A stretch of DNA of 64,000 nucleotides. It comes from CBDFHB01 sp965250115. Its GTDB lineage: Bacteria > Acidobacteriota > Vicinamibacteria > Marinacidobacterales > SMYC01. Position numbers and translations under genes: made by a program. Shown here piece after piece: positions 51,779 through 60,815 of the stretch. The notes below the pieces were generated by a model. It was not told the origin of the DNA and did no database searches. It saw only the letters and a list, made by a program, of their open reading frames with translations. Location: positions 3,596,001 to 3,660,000 of the forward strand of contig CBDFNJ010000002.1 in the NCBI GenBank assembly GCA_965250115.1, in the 5' to 3' direction. Each line of letters starts with the position of its first letter. Within the stretch, counting starts at the first letter, position 1.

Positions 51779-53983
51779 TCAATCGGCGTTCAGCACCGCG
51801 CGCACTGCTTTGGTGAAACGGTCGAGTCTGTAGGGCTTCTGGATAAACGCTACCGGGTGGGCCTCGTTGCTCGACATCGCGATATCCGGCTCGCTGTAGC
51901 CGCTGGTGATGATGACCGGGACTTTCGGGTTGATCTCTCGCAACCGGAAGAGCGTCTCGGCACCGTTCATCTCAGGCATGGCGTGGTCCAACAGCACGAA
52001 TCGAATCTCGCTATGGAGTTGTTCGAACAAGTCGATCGCCTCCCTGCCCCTGAAGGCCTCAATTGTATCGAAGCCCAGGTGTTGAAGCATCGCAGACGCC
52101 GCCGCACAGACGGCTTGATCATCATCCACCACGAGGACTTTGCCGGTTACCTGCCAAGCGGAATCGACCTGGGGTTGATCGTCTCTGATCGGCTCACCGT
52201 TGACTGCGGGCAGCAGGGTCGTGAACGTTGTTCCTGACTCCTCACCGCTGTCGACCGCAATCACCCCTTGATGCGAACGCACTATGCCAAGCACCGATGC
52301 CAAACCGAGCCCTCGCCCAAGAAACTTCGTCGTAAAGAACGGATCGAAGATCTTGGAGCATGTCTCTCGGTCGAGACCTGGGCCGGCGTCGGAGACAGCA
52401 ACGAATCCGTATGGCACGGATTCTGTCGGACCACTGCGGTAGAGCCGACCAACCGAGGGTGGTGCCGAATCGAGGGTGGACGTTTGAATTCGAACGACTC
52501 CGCCTTCGGGCATGGCTTCCACAGCGTTGGTGATCAGGTTCATGACGATCTGCCGCATTTGAGTCGCGGCGGCGCGGACAGGGACAGGCTCCTTCGCAAG
52601 GTCGAGCTGCAGCACTACTTTGGACCCCGTCGAAACGTCCAGCAGGTCGGCCATATCGGAGACCAACAGAGACAGATCCAATACTTTCGGCGAAACTTGC
52701 GCCTTGCCGGAATAGCTCAGCAGCTGCTGCGTCAGCTCGCTCGCTCGTTCAGCAGCTTCGACGGACCGCTTGACAAAGTCCCTAGCGCCGGAACCCTCGG
52801 CCAGGTCGCTGAGGGCTAGCTCAGAGTTCGCCATGATCGTCACCAACAGGTTGTTGAAATCATGAGCCACTCCTGCCGTCAGGACTCCGAGACTCTCCAG
52901 CTTCTGCGTCTGGACCATTTGTCGCTCGAGGCGTAGCCTCTCGGCCTCCGTGCGTGCCCGCTCGACAATTTCATGCTCTAGCCGGGCATTCGCCTCGCTG
53001 AGTTCTCGAGTCCGAGCCGCCACTCGTAGTTCGAGCTCATCGTGCATTTGTTGCAACTCTTGCTCGGCTTCCTTAATTTCGGTCACGTCGTAGTCCACGC
53101 CGATCATTCGAATGGGATTTCCGCTGGCATCCCGAAATACGCTCGCCTTGCCAACCAGCCAGCGAACAGAACCGTCGGGCCATACGATGCGGAACTCGCT
53201 CTTGTATGGAGCCTCGCCTTGGAGCGCTGCCTTGATCCGGGAGTCCACTCTTTCCCGATCCTCCGGGTGCACGAGCGCAATCCAGGTCTCGTATCCTGGG
53301 ATGCACGAGTTCGGGGACAATCCGTAAATGCCCCAGTAGTTGTCCGACCAGGTGCCCCGGCTCGTGGCCACGTCCATATCCCAGGTGCCGATCTCAGCGG
53401 CCTCCTGCGCGAGGCGGAAGCGCTCTTCACTGCTGCGAATCAGATCGGCGGTCCGAGCTTCTTCGATCTGCCTTCGCTCCAACTCCGCCGCGGCCCAGGA
53501 GGCGAGGATTTTCAAGATCACTAAGTCCTCTGGCGCAGGGTTCATGGGTCGAACATCCATCGCTGCGATGTGCCCGATAACCTTTCCACTCGAGTCGATC
53601 AGGGGGCAATCGAAGTAGCTTTCGGGGGCGAGACTTTGTAGCGCTTCGTTGTGGGGAAACTCTTCGCAGGCATTCTGCGGAACGTGCACTACCTGACCGG
53701 ACATTACCTGTTCACAAGGGCCACCCTGTGCGCAGAAATCAAGGTTATCAGCGACGCCGGCTCCATTCCAGAAGGCGAGAGTCCGCGCCATCTTTGATTC
53801 AGAATCGGTGCACTCGGCGATGAAGACAAACCGGACGTCAAGCAGCGCTTTGAGTAAATGGGCTGCGGAAACAAAGAAATCCGGCCCTACTACTGAGGCG
53901 ACTCGCTCCATCGCGACGAGGAACCGTCTGTTGTTATCGTCAAGCGATCGTCTAAGTTCGTCCGTATCGTGGGCTTCAATCAA
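51779..53983 (-). CDS. Hybrid sensor histidine kinase (GAF-PAS-HK-REC)
   Basis: A 734-residue sensor kinase without membrane segments. An N-terminal GAF-like domain (residues about 20-175: LLDVRFVFIAECTDSESKM, GQVVHVPQNACEEFP), a PAS_3 domain (about 185-310: SRGTWSDNYWGIYGLSPN, EFRIVWPDGSVRWLVGK), a coiled linker, a HisKA-like block with ESLGVLTAGVAHDFNNLL (phosphoacceptor His), ATPase with NLITNAVEAMPEGG and LGLASVLGIVRSH, and a C-terminal receiver with KVLVVDDDQ, VLLDHAMPEMNGAET and Lys in FIQKPYRL. GAF-first architecture suggests a small-molecule or oxygen/redox signal. No output regulator gene adjacent. Confidence 0.92.
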   Translation of the reverse strand: MIEAHDTDELRRSLDDNNRRFLVAMERVASVVGPDFFVSAAHLLKALLDVRFVFIAECTDSESKMARTLAFWNGAGVADNLDFCAQGGPCEQVMSGQVVHVPQNACEEFPHNEALQSLAPESYFDCPLIDSSGKVIGHIAAMDVRPMNPAPEDLVILKILASWAAAELERRQIEEARTADLIRSSEERFRLAQEAAEIGTWDMDVATSRGTWSDNYWGIYGLSPNSCIPGYETWIALVHPEDRERVDSRIKAALQGEAPYKSEFRIVWPDGSVRWLVGKASVFRDASGNPIRMIGVDYDVTEIKEAEQELQQMHDELELRVAARTRELSEANARLEHEIVERARTEAERLRLERQMVQTQKLESLGVLTAGVAHDFNNLLVTIMANSELALSDLAEGSGARDFVKRSVEAAERASELTQQLLSYSGKAQVSPKVLDLSLLVSDMADLLDVSTGSKVVLQLDLAKEPVPVRAAATQMRQIVMNLITNAVEAMPEGGVVRIQTSTLDSAPPSVGRLYRSGPTESVPYGFVAVSDAGPGLDRETCSKIFDPFFTTKFLGRGLGLASVLGIVRSHQGVIAVDSGEESGTTFTTLLPAVNGEPIRDDQPQVDSAWQVTGKVLVVDDDQAVCAAASAMLQHLGFDTIEAFRGREAIDLFEQLHSEIRFVLLDHAMPEMNGAETLFRLREINPKVPVIITSGYSEPDIAMSSNEAHPVAFIQKPYRLDRFTKAVRAVLNAD

Positions 53984-54197
53984 CGAGCTACCCCCCGGTG
54001 CTCTACTTCAGGGCCTGATATTGTGGCCCCACGGCGCTATATCAAAGTAGCTGAAAAAGGGCGCATCGCTCGCTTCTCGCCTAGGAGCAGCCGGTCGCGT
54101 GACACGATCGCGAACGGCAGCAAACGACCCGAAGCGGACATCACGAGGGGTATAATCCGTTTTTGGAGCTGAAAAATTCACTGATGGAGGACCACCA

Positions 54198-54638
54198 ATG
54201 AAAGAAAAGCTCAATAATTGCAGACCGCTTCTGTTAACAGGCGTGTTCATCGCGATGTTAGCGCGGGGATGCGATGACCTGCACAATTCAGCAACGGTTA
54301 TTGACGTCAACGCCGCACATGATTTTGTTACAGAGCATGAGGACGCGGTAATCTTGGACGTTCGTAGACCGAGTGAATTCGAGGAATCCCATATTACCGG
54401 TTCGGTTAATGTCCCTGTGCACGACGAGTCATTCGAGGGCATGGTGACTAAACTCGACCCGAACAAAAAGTACGTCGTGCATTGCACCAAGAACCATTAT
54501 TTTGGCCGAACCAATCGTGCGTTGAAGTCGATGCAGAATCTGGGCTTCAAGCACTTATATAGCCTGAAAGGTGGCTATGTTGCATGGAAGGACGCGGGCC
54601 TTCCATTGACTGAAACAAAACAGAGCGAAAGCGGCTAA
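54198..54638 (+). CDS. Rhodanese-like protein with N-terminal leader
   Basis: A 146-residue single-domain rhodanese, exported or membrane-anchored judging from LLLTGVFIAMLARGCDD. Domain motifs: AVILDVRRPSEFEESHITGSVN and active-site VVHCTKNHYFGRTNRA (Cys present, loop not the canonical CRxGxR length), then LYSLKGGYVAWKDAGLP. Its base composition is clearly less GC-rich than its neighbours and codons include many A/T third positions, pointing to recent acquisition. A ribosome site GGAGG lies 10 nt before ATG. It overlaps the convergent hemY stop by 4 nt. Confidence 0.83.
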   Translation: MKEKLNNCRPLLLTGVFIAMLARGCDDLHNSATVIDVNAAHDFVTEHEDAVILDVRRPSEFEESHITGSVNVPVHDESFEGMVTKLDPNKKYVVHCTKNHYFGRTNRALKSMQNLGFKHLYSLKGGYVAWKDAGLPLTETKQSESG

Positions 54639-56041
54639 GCAGTTACGTTCTCGCGCTCGAAGGAGAGGGCTTCGACCGCGCCCCGGCCGCAACGGACACC
54701 CCGCGCTGCGGCTTTTCCGAAAGCGACGCCGTAGAGGGCGTTCCCGGCAAGGTAGAGGCCTGGCAGCTCGGAGAGGTTCTTCTCGATCGCCTGGACCCGC
54801 TCGCTGTGACCGATCTCGTACTGTGGAATCGCTCTGTTCCACAGACGTGCCTCCGTGAAGGTCGGCTTCGTCTCGAGACGAAACAGCGCCGCGATCTCTC
54901 GCTCGGCGATGGCAACCACTTCGTCCGGGTCGAGTGAGGAGACTTCCGGATCGAAACTCCCGCCGAAGAGGACGCGCGCCATCAAACTGCCCTGCGGATT
55001 CCGGTAGTCAAAAAGGTAGCCGTCCCACGTCACTCCCAGCGCGCGATAGCCGGCGCCGCGAGGGATCACAACGCCGAAGCCACGCGGGATCGAAGCCCGG
55101 GCCTCCGAGCCGTATCCGAGCGCAACGACGTAGACGGGAGGACAGGGGATCTCGCGGAGTCGAGAGGCGACTTCAGGGAGCTGTGACTCGAGCAGGGACG
55201 CCGAGCGCCAGCTCTCGCATGCGAGGATCACGGCGTCGGAGGGCACGGGAGGACCTCCGCCTTCCAAAACCACGAGCCACCCACCGTCGGTCGCCCGCTC
55301 GATGGCGGCCGCCGGTGTGTCCAACCGGACTTCGAAGCCTCCGCGCTCGGCGAGCGCGCGGGGCAAAGACTGGAGCCCTTTTCGAAAGCTGCAGAGAGTG
55401 CTGCGTCGGGGCGGCAGCTCTCCGCGCTTTCGCATCTTCGCCCGCGCGATCTGGGCACGCACGAGCGAGCCATGGTCGCGTTCGAGCTCCGCCATGATCG
55501 GGAAAGCCGAGCGCAAGGACAAACGTCTCGCGTCACCGGCGAAGATGCCGAGCACCATCGGGTGGATCAAACGGTCGGCGAACTCGCTTCCCAGACGCCG
55601 GGCGGCAAAGCTCCAGACGCTCTCGTCCTCTGTATCTTGCGACTTCGCGATGAAGGGCTCTGCCGCCACGCGAAGAAGCGCTAGAGGGCTGACAAGTCCC
55701 CCAGTGAGAAGACGGATCGGGTGGGTTGCCGCTTCCCGGACTTTGCCCCGAGAGAAGACGTAGCGACGGGATTGTGCGTCGCTCGCCCGGACGAGCTCTC
55801 CACCGAGGCCGCAGGCTTCCGCCAGGTCGTCGACTACCGGCTCGTTGTTCAGGTAGCCGAGCGGCCCGGCCTCGAACAGCCAGTCCTGTCGGTGGAGGCT
55901 CATGACTTTTCCGCCGATTTGAGCCTCGCGCTCGAGCAGGAGGATTTCGGCTTCGAGACCTCTCTCCTCGGCCGTTCGTTTTGCGGTCCAGGCGGCAGCT
56001 GTCCCCGAGATTCCCCCGCCGACGACGATGATGCGCTTCAC
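54635..56041 (-). CDS. hemY: Protoporphyrinogen oxidase (FAD-dependent)
   Basis: A 468-residue flavoprotein of the HemY/PPOX type, which makes protoporphyrin IX. FAD-binding start IIVVGGGISGTAAAWTA, then GGKVMSLHRQDWLFEAGPLGY, LIHPMVLGIFAGDARRLSLRSAFP (conserved in PPOX), and the C-terminal FAD segment LPGLYLAGNALYGVAFGKA. It is the last gene of the run LarA-like / hemH / hemN / hemY, 3 nt after hemN. HemY needs oxygen while HemN does not, so the pathway mixes an anaerobic and an aerobic step. Confidence 0.92.
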   Translation of the reverse strand: MKRIIVVGGGISGTAAAWTAKRTAEERGLEAEILLLEREAQIGGKVMSLHRQDWLFEAGPLGYLNNEPVVDDLAEACGLGGELVRASDAQSRRYVFSRGKVREAATHPIRLLTGGLVSPLALLRVAAEPFIAKSQDTEDESVWSFAARRLGSEFADRLIHPMVLGIFAGDARRLSLRSAFPIMAELERDHGSLVRAQIARAKMRKRGELPPRRSTLCSFRKGLQSLPRALAERGGFEVRLDTPAAAIERATDGGWLVVLEGGGPPVPSDAVILACESWRSASLLESQLPEVASRLREIPCPPVYVVALGYGSEARASIPRGFGVVIPRGAGYRALGVTWDGYLFDYRNPQGSLMARVLFGGSFDPEVSSLDPDEVVAIAEREIAALFRLETKPTFTEARLWNRAIPQYEIGHSERVQAIEKNLSELPGLYLAGNALYGVAFGKAAARGVRCGRGAVEALSFERENVTA

Positions 56042-56044
56042 GGG

Positions 56045-57448
56045 CTAGACGGTGCGCGAGAACACAGGTTTGTTCTCACCCGCGTGCTTCTCCCGCATGT
56101 AGCGATCGAAGCACATCGCCAGGTTCCGAACGAAGAGCTCGCCCACGGGGGTCGCGCGGATGTTCTCGTCGCCGATCTCGACGAGGCCCTCCTCGGCATG
56201 AGGCGCCAAGAGCTCCAGATCCCGAGAGAAATAGTCCTTGAAGTCGATGCTCCAATCCACTTCAACCCTGGGAATGTCGACAACGAAGTTGCACATGAGA
56301 CGATGGATGACGTCGCAGCGTATCTCATCGTCACGGGTGCGCACGATGCCGCGCGCCACCGGAAGCTCTCCCGCTTCGACCGCCTTGGTATAGGTGCTCA
56401 GCTTCTTCTCATTCTGAATCATCGCGCCGCGAACGTCGCCAATGGCGGAAATCCCGAAGCCGAGTACGTCGTCTCCCGGGATCACCGCGTAGCCTTGGAA
56501 GTTCCGGCGCAATCGACCTTCACGCTTGGCACCCGCCAGATCGTCGTCGGGCTTCGCGAAGTGATCCATTCCGATGGACTCGTATCCAGCGGCGAGTAGC
56601 CGCTCACGTACGATGGCGAAGAGCTCGACCTTCAGGTCCCGCGACGGCAACTCGTCTTCCCCGATCATTTTCTGATGACCACGGAGCCAAGGCACGTAAG
56701 CGAAGGAGTAGCAGGCCACACGGTCCACTCCCATATCGATGACGTGCTCAACCGTTTTCTCGAAGGTCTGAGGAGTTTGGAGGGGGAGCCCGTAGATGAG
56801 ATCCACGTTGATCCCTCGGTAGCCCCGCGCGCGCGCATGGTCGACGATGGTACGCGTTTCCTCGATCGACTGGACGCGATGGATGCGCTCTTGAACCTCC
56901 CGAGTGAAATCCTGGACTCCCATCGAGACCCGGTTGAAACCGAGATCCGCCATGACGTCGATGTGCTCCTTCGACGTCACACGAGGGTCGACTTCCATGG
57001 CCATTTCGGCGTCGGGAAGCGGATGAAAGTGCTCGAGGAGCTTCTCGATCGAGGCGCCGAGCTCTTTGGCGTCGTAATAGGTGGGCGTGCCACCACCCAG
57101 GTGAAGTTGAGCGAATCGGCGGCGGTTTGGCAACCGTTGGGCCGTGAGCTCGAACTCTCGGGCTAGTAGCTCGAGGTAGGGCGTCGTCCTCTCGTAGTGG
57201 CGCGTGATGATCACGTGACATCCGCAGAAGAGACATCGCTCTTCGCAGAACGGCAGATGGGTGTAGAGGGCCAGGGGGGCCTCACCGAGATCGTCCGCTT
57301 CGGAAAGGTGGCGCTCGTAGACCGATCGGTCGACGTCCTCGGAGAACTCGACCGCCGTCGGGTAGCTCGTGTAGCGAGGGCCGGGACGATCGTACTTCGC
57401 GATGAGCCTCTGAATCGTGGCTCGGTCCAAGGGAGTTTCTTTGGTCAT
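56045..57448 (-). CDS. hemN: Oxygen-independent coproporphyrinogen III oxidase
   Basis: A 467-residue radical SAM enzyme. The cluster motif is THLPFCEERCLFCGC (Cys 68, 72, 75), and RPGPRYTSYPTAVEF is the classical HemN N-terminus that separates it from HemW. Also LHLGGGTPTYYDAKEL and YSFAYVPWLRGHQKMI. The start overlaps the hemH stop by 4 nt (ATGA). It converts coproporphyrinogen III to protoporphyrinogen IX without oxygen. Confidence 0.95.
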   Translation of the reverse strand: MTKETPLDRATIQRLIAKYDRPGPRYTSYPTAVEFSEDVDRSVYERHLSEADDLGEAPLALYTHLPFCEERCLFCGCHVIITRHYERTTPYLELLAREFELTAQRLPNRRRFAQLHLGGGTPTYYDAKELGASIEKLLEHFHPLPDAEMAMEVDPRVTSKEHIDVMADLGFNRVSMGVQDFTREVQERIHRVQSIEETRTIVDHARARGYRGINVDLIYGLPLQTPQTFEKTVEHVIDMGVDRVACYSFAYVPWLRGHQKMIGEDELPSRDLKVELFAIVRERLLAAGYESIGMDHFAKPDDDLAGAKREGRLRRNFQGYAVIPGDDVLGFGISAIGDVRGAMIQNEKKLSTYTKAVEAGELPVARGIVRTRDDEIRCDVIHRLMCNFVVDIPRVEVDWSIDFKDYFSRDLELLAPHAEEGLVEIGDENIRATPVGELFVRNLAMCFDRYMREKHAGENKPVFSRTV

Positions 57449-58329
57449 GCGTCCTCCACCAGGCGAGCCAAGGAGGCCACGAAGGCGGGATGTTCCTCGA
57501 CACAGGGCACGCGCACGAAACGCTGGCCTCCCGCCTCCATGAAAGTCTCTTTGCCTCGGATTCCTATCTCCTCGATCGTCTCGAGTCCGTCCGTCAGAAA
57601 ACCGGGTGTCACCACCGCCACGCTCCTCGTCGAGCCGAGTCTTGCCAGCGTCTTGGCCGTCGCGGGCCCAATCCAGGGCTCGGGGCCGAATCGCGACTGA
57701 AACGAGAGGGTCGCGGCCTTCTCCGGCCAGTCGAGCTCGGCCACAAACGCCCGAAACGTGCTCTCGCAGTCGCGCCGATATGTCCCACCTTCCGCCCGAT
57801 CATAGCGCACTGGAATGCCGTGAAACGAGACCAGGAGGTGTTCGGGAGCGACGTCCCCTACCGCGGTCCGAAACAGCTCCGCCTGAGCTCGGATGTAGCC
57901 CGGATCGTCCGGAGGGATCAAGACGAGCTTCGCGTCAGGCGCGAGAAGGGCCTCGATCGTTCCCGTCGTCGAGCTGGTTCGTTGCGGGAAGAGCGGAATG
58001 ACGAGGGCGCCGCTCGTCCGGCCTTCGGCGGCCGGGGAGCCGTATCTATAGGCGGCCTCGACCTCGGCATCGACCTTGGCCGCGAGGGCCGACGCCAATC
58101 GCCGCGTGCCCACTTCGAGGGGAGAGCCCTCGTTGGTCCAGATCGACCGATACATCTCCGCCACCTTCCTGGGGCGCGAGCGAAGGATGCGGCTCAAGAT
58201 CGGTCGCCACAACCAGCGTGGGTAGTCCACGACCATGGGATCGGCCAGGAACTCGCCGAGAAAGGCGCGGACGCCCTCCTCCGTAGGGGCGGTGGTCGTG
58301 CCGAGGTTGACGAGGAGGACGCGTTTCAA
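57445..58329 (-). CDS. hemH: Ferrochelatase
   Basis: A 294-residue HemH inserting iron into protoporphyrin. LKRVLLVNLGTTTAPTEEGVRAF at the start, MYRSIWTNEGSPLEVGTRRL, LVIPLFPQRTSSTTGT, and the metal-site His in LLVSFHGIPVRYDR; SFQSRFGPEPWIGPATAKTL is also conserved. TTG 58329 is chosen because it overlaps the upstream LarA-like stop as TTGA and begins family homology; the frame is open further upstream within LarA but is not homologous. Confidence 0.93.
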   Translation of the reverse strand: MKRVLLVNLGTTTAPTEEGVRAFLGEFLADPMVVDYPRWLWRPILSRILRSRPRKVAEMYRSIWTNEGSPLEVGTRRLASALAAKVDAEVEAAYRYGSPAAEGRTSGALVIPLFPQRTSSTTGTIEALLAPDAKLVLIPPDDPGYIRAQAELFRTAVGDVAPEHLLVSFHGIPVRYDRAEGGTYRRDCESTFRAFVAELDWPEKAATLSFQSRFGPEPWIGPATAKTLARLGSTRSVAVVTPGFLTDGLETIEEIGIRGKETFMEAGGQRFVRVPCVEEHPAFVASLARLVEDA

Positions 58330-59594
58330 GGTCGAACGTAGGGAATCGTTTGGGGGCCGCGGGGAAGGACGCAGAGCTGGGAGTCGGGACCGGCCTCGTC
58401 GAGAGCACGCGAAACCTCGGATTCGACATCGTTCATCGACTCGAAGTGCGCCTGGGCCAACTGCTCGGGCGTGAGATGGCTGGTCTTGACGAGGACGCGC
58501 GCTCCGCACTGGATCTGCGCCTGCACTTGAATCTGCCACTGGTCGGCCTCGGAGAATCCGGGCTCGTACACCATCGAGAGAAGCTCCGCGGGTGAGCCGC
58601 GGCGCTTCAGGAGCTCCGCATAGGCGCCGTGATCCGGGAGACCGTCGCGGCACTCCGCTGCGCACAAGATCACACCGCCAGGCTTTACGACTTGAGCCGC
58701 CGCGGACATTCCCTTGATGCTCTGGTAGAGGTTCTGATCGAGAGGAAACCCCGAGTTGGTGGTGAGCACGACGTCGAAGGGTGTCTCGACGCTTTGCATC
58801 GCTTCGCGCCTCGAATTGGTGCAGGCCTTCTCGTGCTCCTCGAAGAGCTCTCCCGCGAAGGCGGCCGTGATTTCCTTCTCGCCGTTCAGCGTGACGTCGA
58901 AGGCGAAGTGCACGCCTGTCATCCGCGCGATCTCGCGAACGTCGTCGTGAATCGGATTGCCCTCCGTGATCCCCCAGGTCGCTTTAGGATGGCCGATGCG
59001 ACTCGCGTCGTGAAGCACCATCGTCGTCTCGAGACCCGCTAGCCCCGGCGCCACCATCTTGGGCCCCCCGCTGAATCCCGCGAACAAGTGCGGCTCGACG
59101 AAGCCGGTCGTGATACGGACGTCCGCGTCGAGCCACTCTCGAGCCAGCCAGATCGGAACACCTCGGCTCGTCTCTCCGGCATGACCGAGCGAGGCGCGGT
59201 CACGCGCGTCGTGGTTGACGATTCTATAGCTTGAGACGATATCGTCGCCGAGCATGGCGCGAAGCTCGGCGTCCGTATTGGCGCGGTGCGTTCCTGTCGC
59301 GACGAGGATCACGACCTTCTCGGGCCGAACCCGTGGCATCGCCTCGAAGAGGGCCCGGAGCATGAGCTCGCGCGGCTGCGGTCGGGTTCCGTCGCAAACG
59401 GAAATGGCGACTCGTTGGGCCGGCTCGACGAGGTCGATCAACGGCGGCGAACCGAAAGGAACGGCGAGCGCCTCGAGAAGCCTCTCGAGAGGATCGGCGA
59501 CGCCCGGAGGATAGGTCGGCTCGACCACCGTCGTCCGACCGCCGGGCAGATCGACCTCGAGACCTTCACTGCCATAGTCCAGCTGAACCTTCAT
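58326..59594 (-). CDS. LarA-family nickel-pincer racemase/epimerase-like protein
   Basis: A 422-residue protein of the LarA (lactate racemase) family. All catalytic residues of Lactobacillus LarA line up with a constant offset of five: His103 (THRANTD), His169 and Lys179 (EPHLFAGFSGGPKMVAPG) and His195 (TTMVLHDASRIGH) against H108, H174, K184 and H200. So it should bind the nickel-pincer nucleotide (NPN) cofactor. LarA-type enzymes racemise or epimerise 2-hydroxyacids, and the substrate here is open. No larB, larC or larE is nearby. It heads the heme operon, overlapping hemH by 4 nt. Confidence 0.85.
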   Translation of the reverse strand: MKVQLDYGSEGLEVDLPGGRTTVVEPTYPPGVADPLERLLEALAVPFGSPPLIDLVEPAQRVAISVCDGTRPQPRELMLRALFEAMPRVRPEKVVILVATGTHRANTDAELRAMLGDDIVSSYRIVNHDARDRASLGHAGETSRGVPIWLAREWLDADVRITTGFVEPHLFAGFSGGPKMVAPGLAGLETTMVLHDASRIGHPKATWGITEGNPIHDDVREIARMTGVHFAFDVTLNGEKEITAAFAGELFEEHEKACTNSRREAMQSVETPFDVVLTTNSGFPLDQNLYQSIKGMSAAAQVVKPGGVILCAAECRDGLPDHGAYAELLKRRGSPAELLSMVYEPGFSEADQWQIQVQAQIQCGARVLVKTSHLTPEQLAQAHFESMNDVESEVSRALDEAGPDSQLCVLPRGPQTIPYVRP

Positions 59595-59596
59595 CT

Positions 59597-59692
59597 GGGG
59601 TCAGTCCTTAACAACTTGATTTCTCTGTTACTTTTCTACTCAACGCAGTTACTTTTCTACAAATCAAAGTCAAGTTGTTCAGGACTGACCCC
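59597..59692. repeat. REP-like palindrome, copy 2
   Basis: Left arm GGGGTCAGTCCTTAACAACT (59597-59616) and right arm AGTTGTTCAGGACTGACCCC (59673-59692) are inverted with one mismatch; the interior holds a direct repeat GTTACTTTTCTAC twice. It lies between the LarA-like gene and the OCD-family gene, and the arms share AAGGACTGACCCC with the repeat at 17332-17354. Confidence 0.8.
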
Positions 59693-59698
59693 TTTCAG

Positions 59699-60691
59699 TT
59701 AAAGACTGACCTCAATTCCGAGGCCTTTTTTCTTCGCTTCTTCCAGGATTCTGGCGCCGACGGAGACGTCCTGGACAGCGTTGCCGACGGATTTGAACAG
59801 GGTCACTTGGTCGTCGGAGGTACGGCCGCGCTTCGCACCGGAGACGATCTCGCCGATCTCGGCATGGACGGAGTTCTCGGAAATGCGGCCTTCGCGCCGA
59901 GGGATGATTAGATCGCCCGACTCCGCCCAGACGGCCTCCCGTGAATCGACGACGAGGAGCGCGCGAGCCACGGTCTGGGGGGGAAGCTCCTGCATCTGGG
60001 GTGTGAAGGATCCAATGGCGTTGATATGGACTCCGGCCTTGAGGTCGGCATCCTGGAACACGGGCGACGTCGAAGTCGTCGCGGTACACACGACGTCCGC
60101 TTCCCGGACGGCTTCGGTCGCGGATTCTGTGACCTCGATGGCGTCCGGGATGGGTGCACCGAGCTGTTTCATTTCGTCGAGGAACTTCTTCGCGATATCC
60201 GATCGCTTGTCGTAGACGAGCACGCGCTCGATCGAACGGACGGTGCACACAGCGCGAAGCTGAGTTCTTCCCTGCACTCCGGTCCCGAGCACGGCTACCG
60301 TCTTCGCATCGGCTCGAGCGAGGCGCTCCGTCGCGGCTCCGGATGCGGCTCCGGTCCGAAGTGCCGTGAGGTAGGTCCCGTCGATAATGGCGGTGGGGAG
60401 CCCGGTGTCCGCATCGACGAGCGTGACCATCGCGTTGATGGTAGGCAGTCCCTGTGAGAGGTTGCCGGAGAAGACCGAGACCATTTTCATTCCGAGAACG
60501 TCGGTCTCTTCCAGATAGGCGGGCATGAAGAGCGTCACCCCGTCGTGGAGGGGCACGCCCACCTGGGTGCGAATCGGTACGCTCGCGCGGCCCTTCGACA
60601 GCTCGGCAAAAGCGGACTTCACCGTCTCGATGGCCTGCTCCATCGTGATCGCCTGCCGGACCTCATCTTTGGAGATAACCAGGATCTGCAT
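59699..60691 (-). CDS. Ornithine cyclodeaminase/mu-crystallin family protein (possible pyrroline-2-carboxylate reductase)
   Basis: A 330-residue protein. N-terminal MQILVISKDEVRQAITMEQAI, RTQVGVPLHDGVTLFMPAYL, GMKMVSVFSGNLSQGLPTINAM, then NAD-binding VAVLGTGVQGRTQLRAV and DVVCTATTSTSPVFQDADL. The family includes ornithine cyclodeaminase, alanine dehydrogenase and Delta1-pyrroline-2-carboxylate reductase. The next genes encode a Ser/Cys proline-racemase relative and proline dehydrogenase, so pyrroline-2-carboxylate reductase fits best (inference). ATG 60691 is preferred over frames further upstream. Divergent from the ProDH gene. Confidence 0.8.
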   Translation of the reverse strand: MQILVISKDEVRQAITMEQAIETVKSAFAELSKGRASVPIRTQVGVPLHDGVTLFMPAYLEETDVLGMKMVSVFSGNLSQGLPTINAMVTLVDADTGLPTAIIDGTYLTALRTGAASGAATERLARADAKTVAVLGTGVQGRTQLRAVCTVRSIERVLVYDKRSDIAKKFLDEMKQLGAPIPDAIEVTESATEAVREADVVCTATTSTSPVFQDADLKAGVHINAIGSFTPQMQELPPQTVARALLVVDSREAVWAESGDLIIPRREGRISENSVHAEIGEIVSGAKRGRTSDDQVTLFKSVGNAVQDVSVGARILEEAKKKGLGIEVSL

Positions 60692-60815
60692 GGACCACAT
60701 CGTAAGACCGATGCTGCCGTCAGGGCAAGCTGGACGCGAAATGTGATAGAACTTGGGCGACTCGACGAGGGAGTCTCTCGATCGCATTCTGAACTGGCTC
60801 GAGCTCGACTAATAC

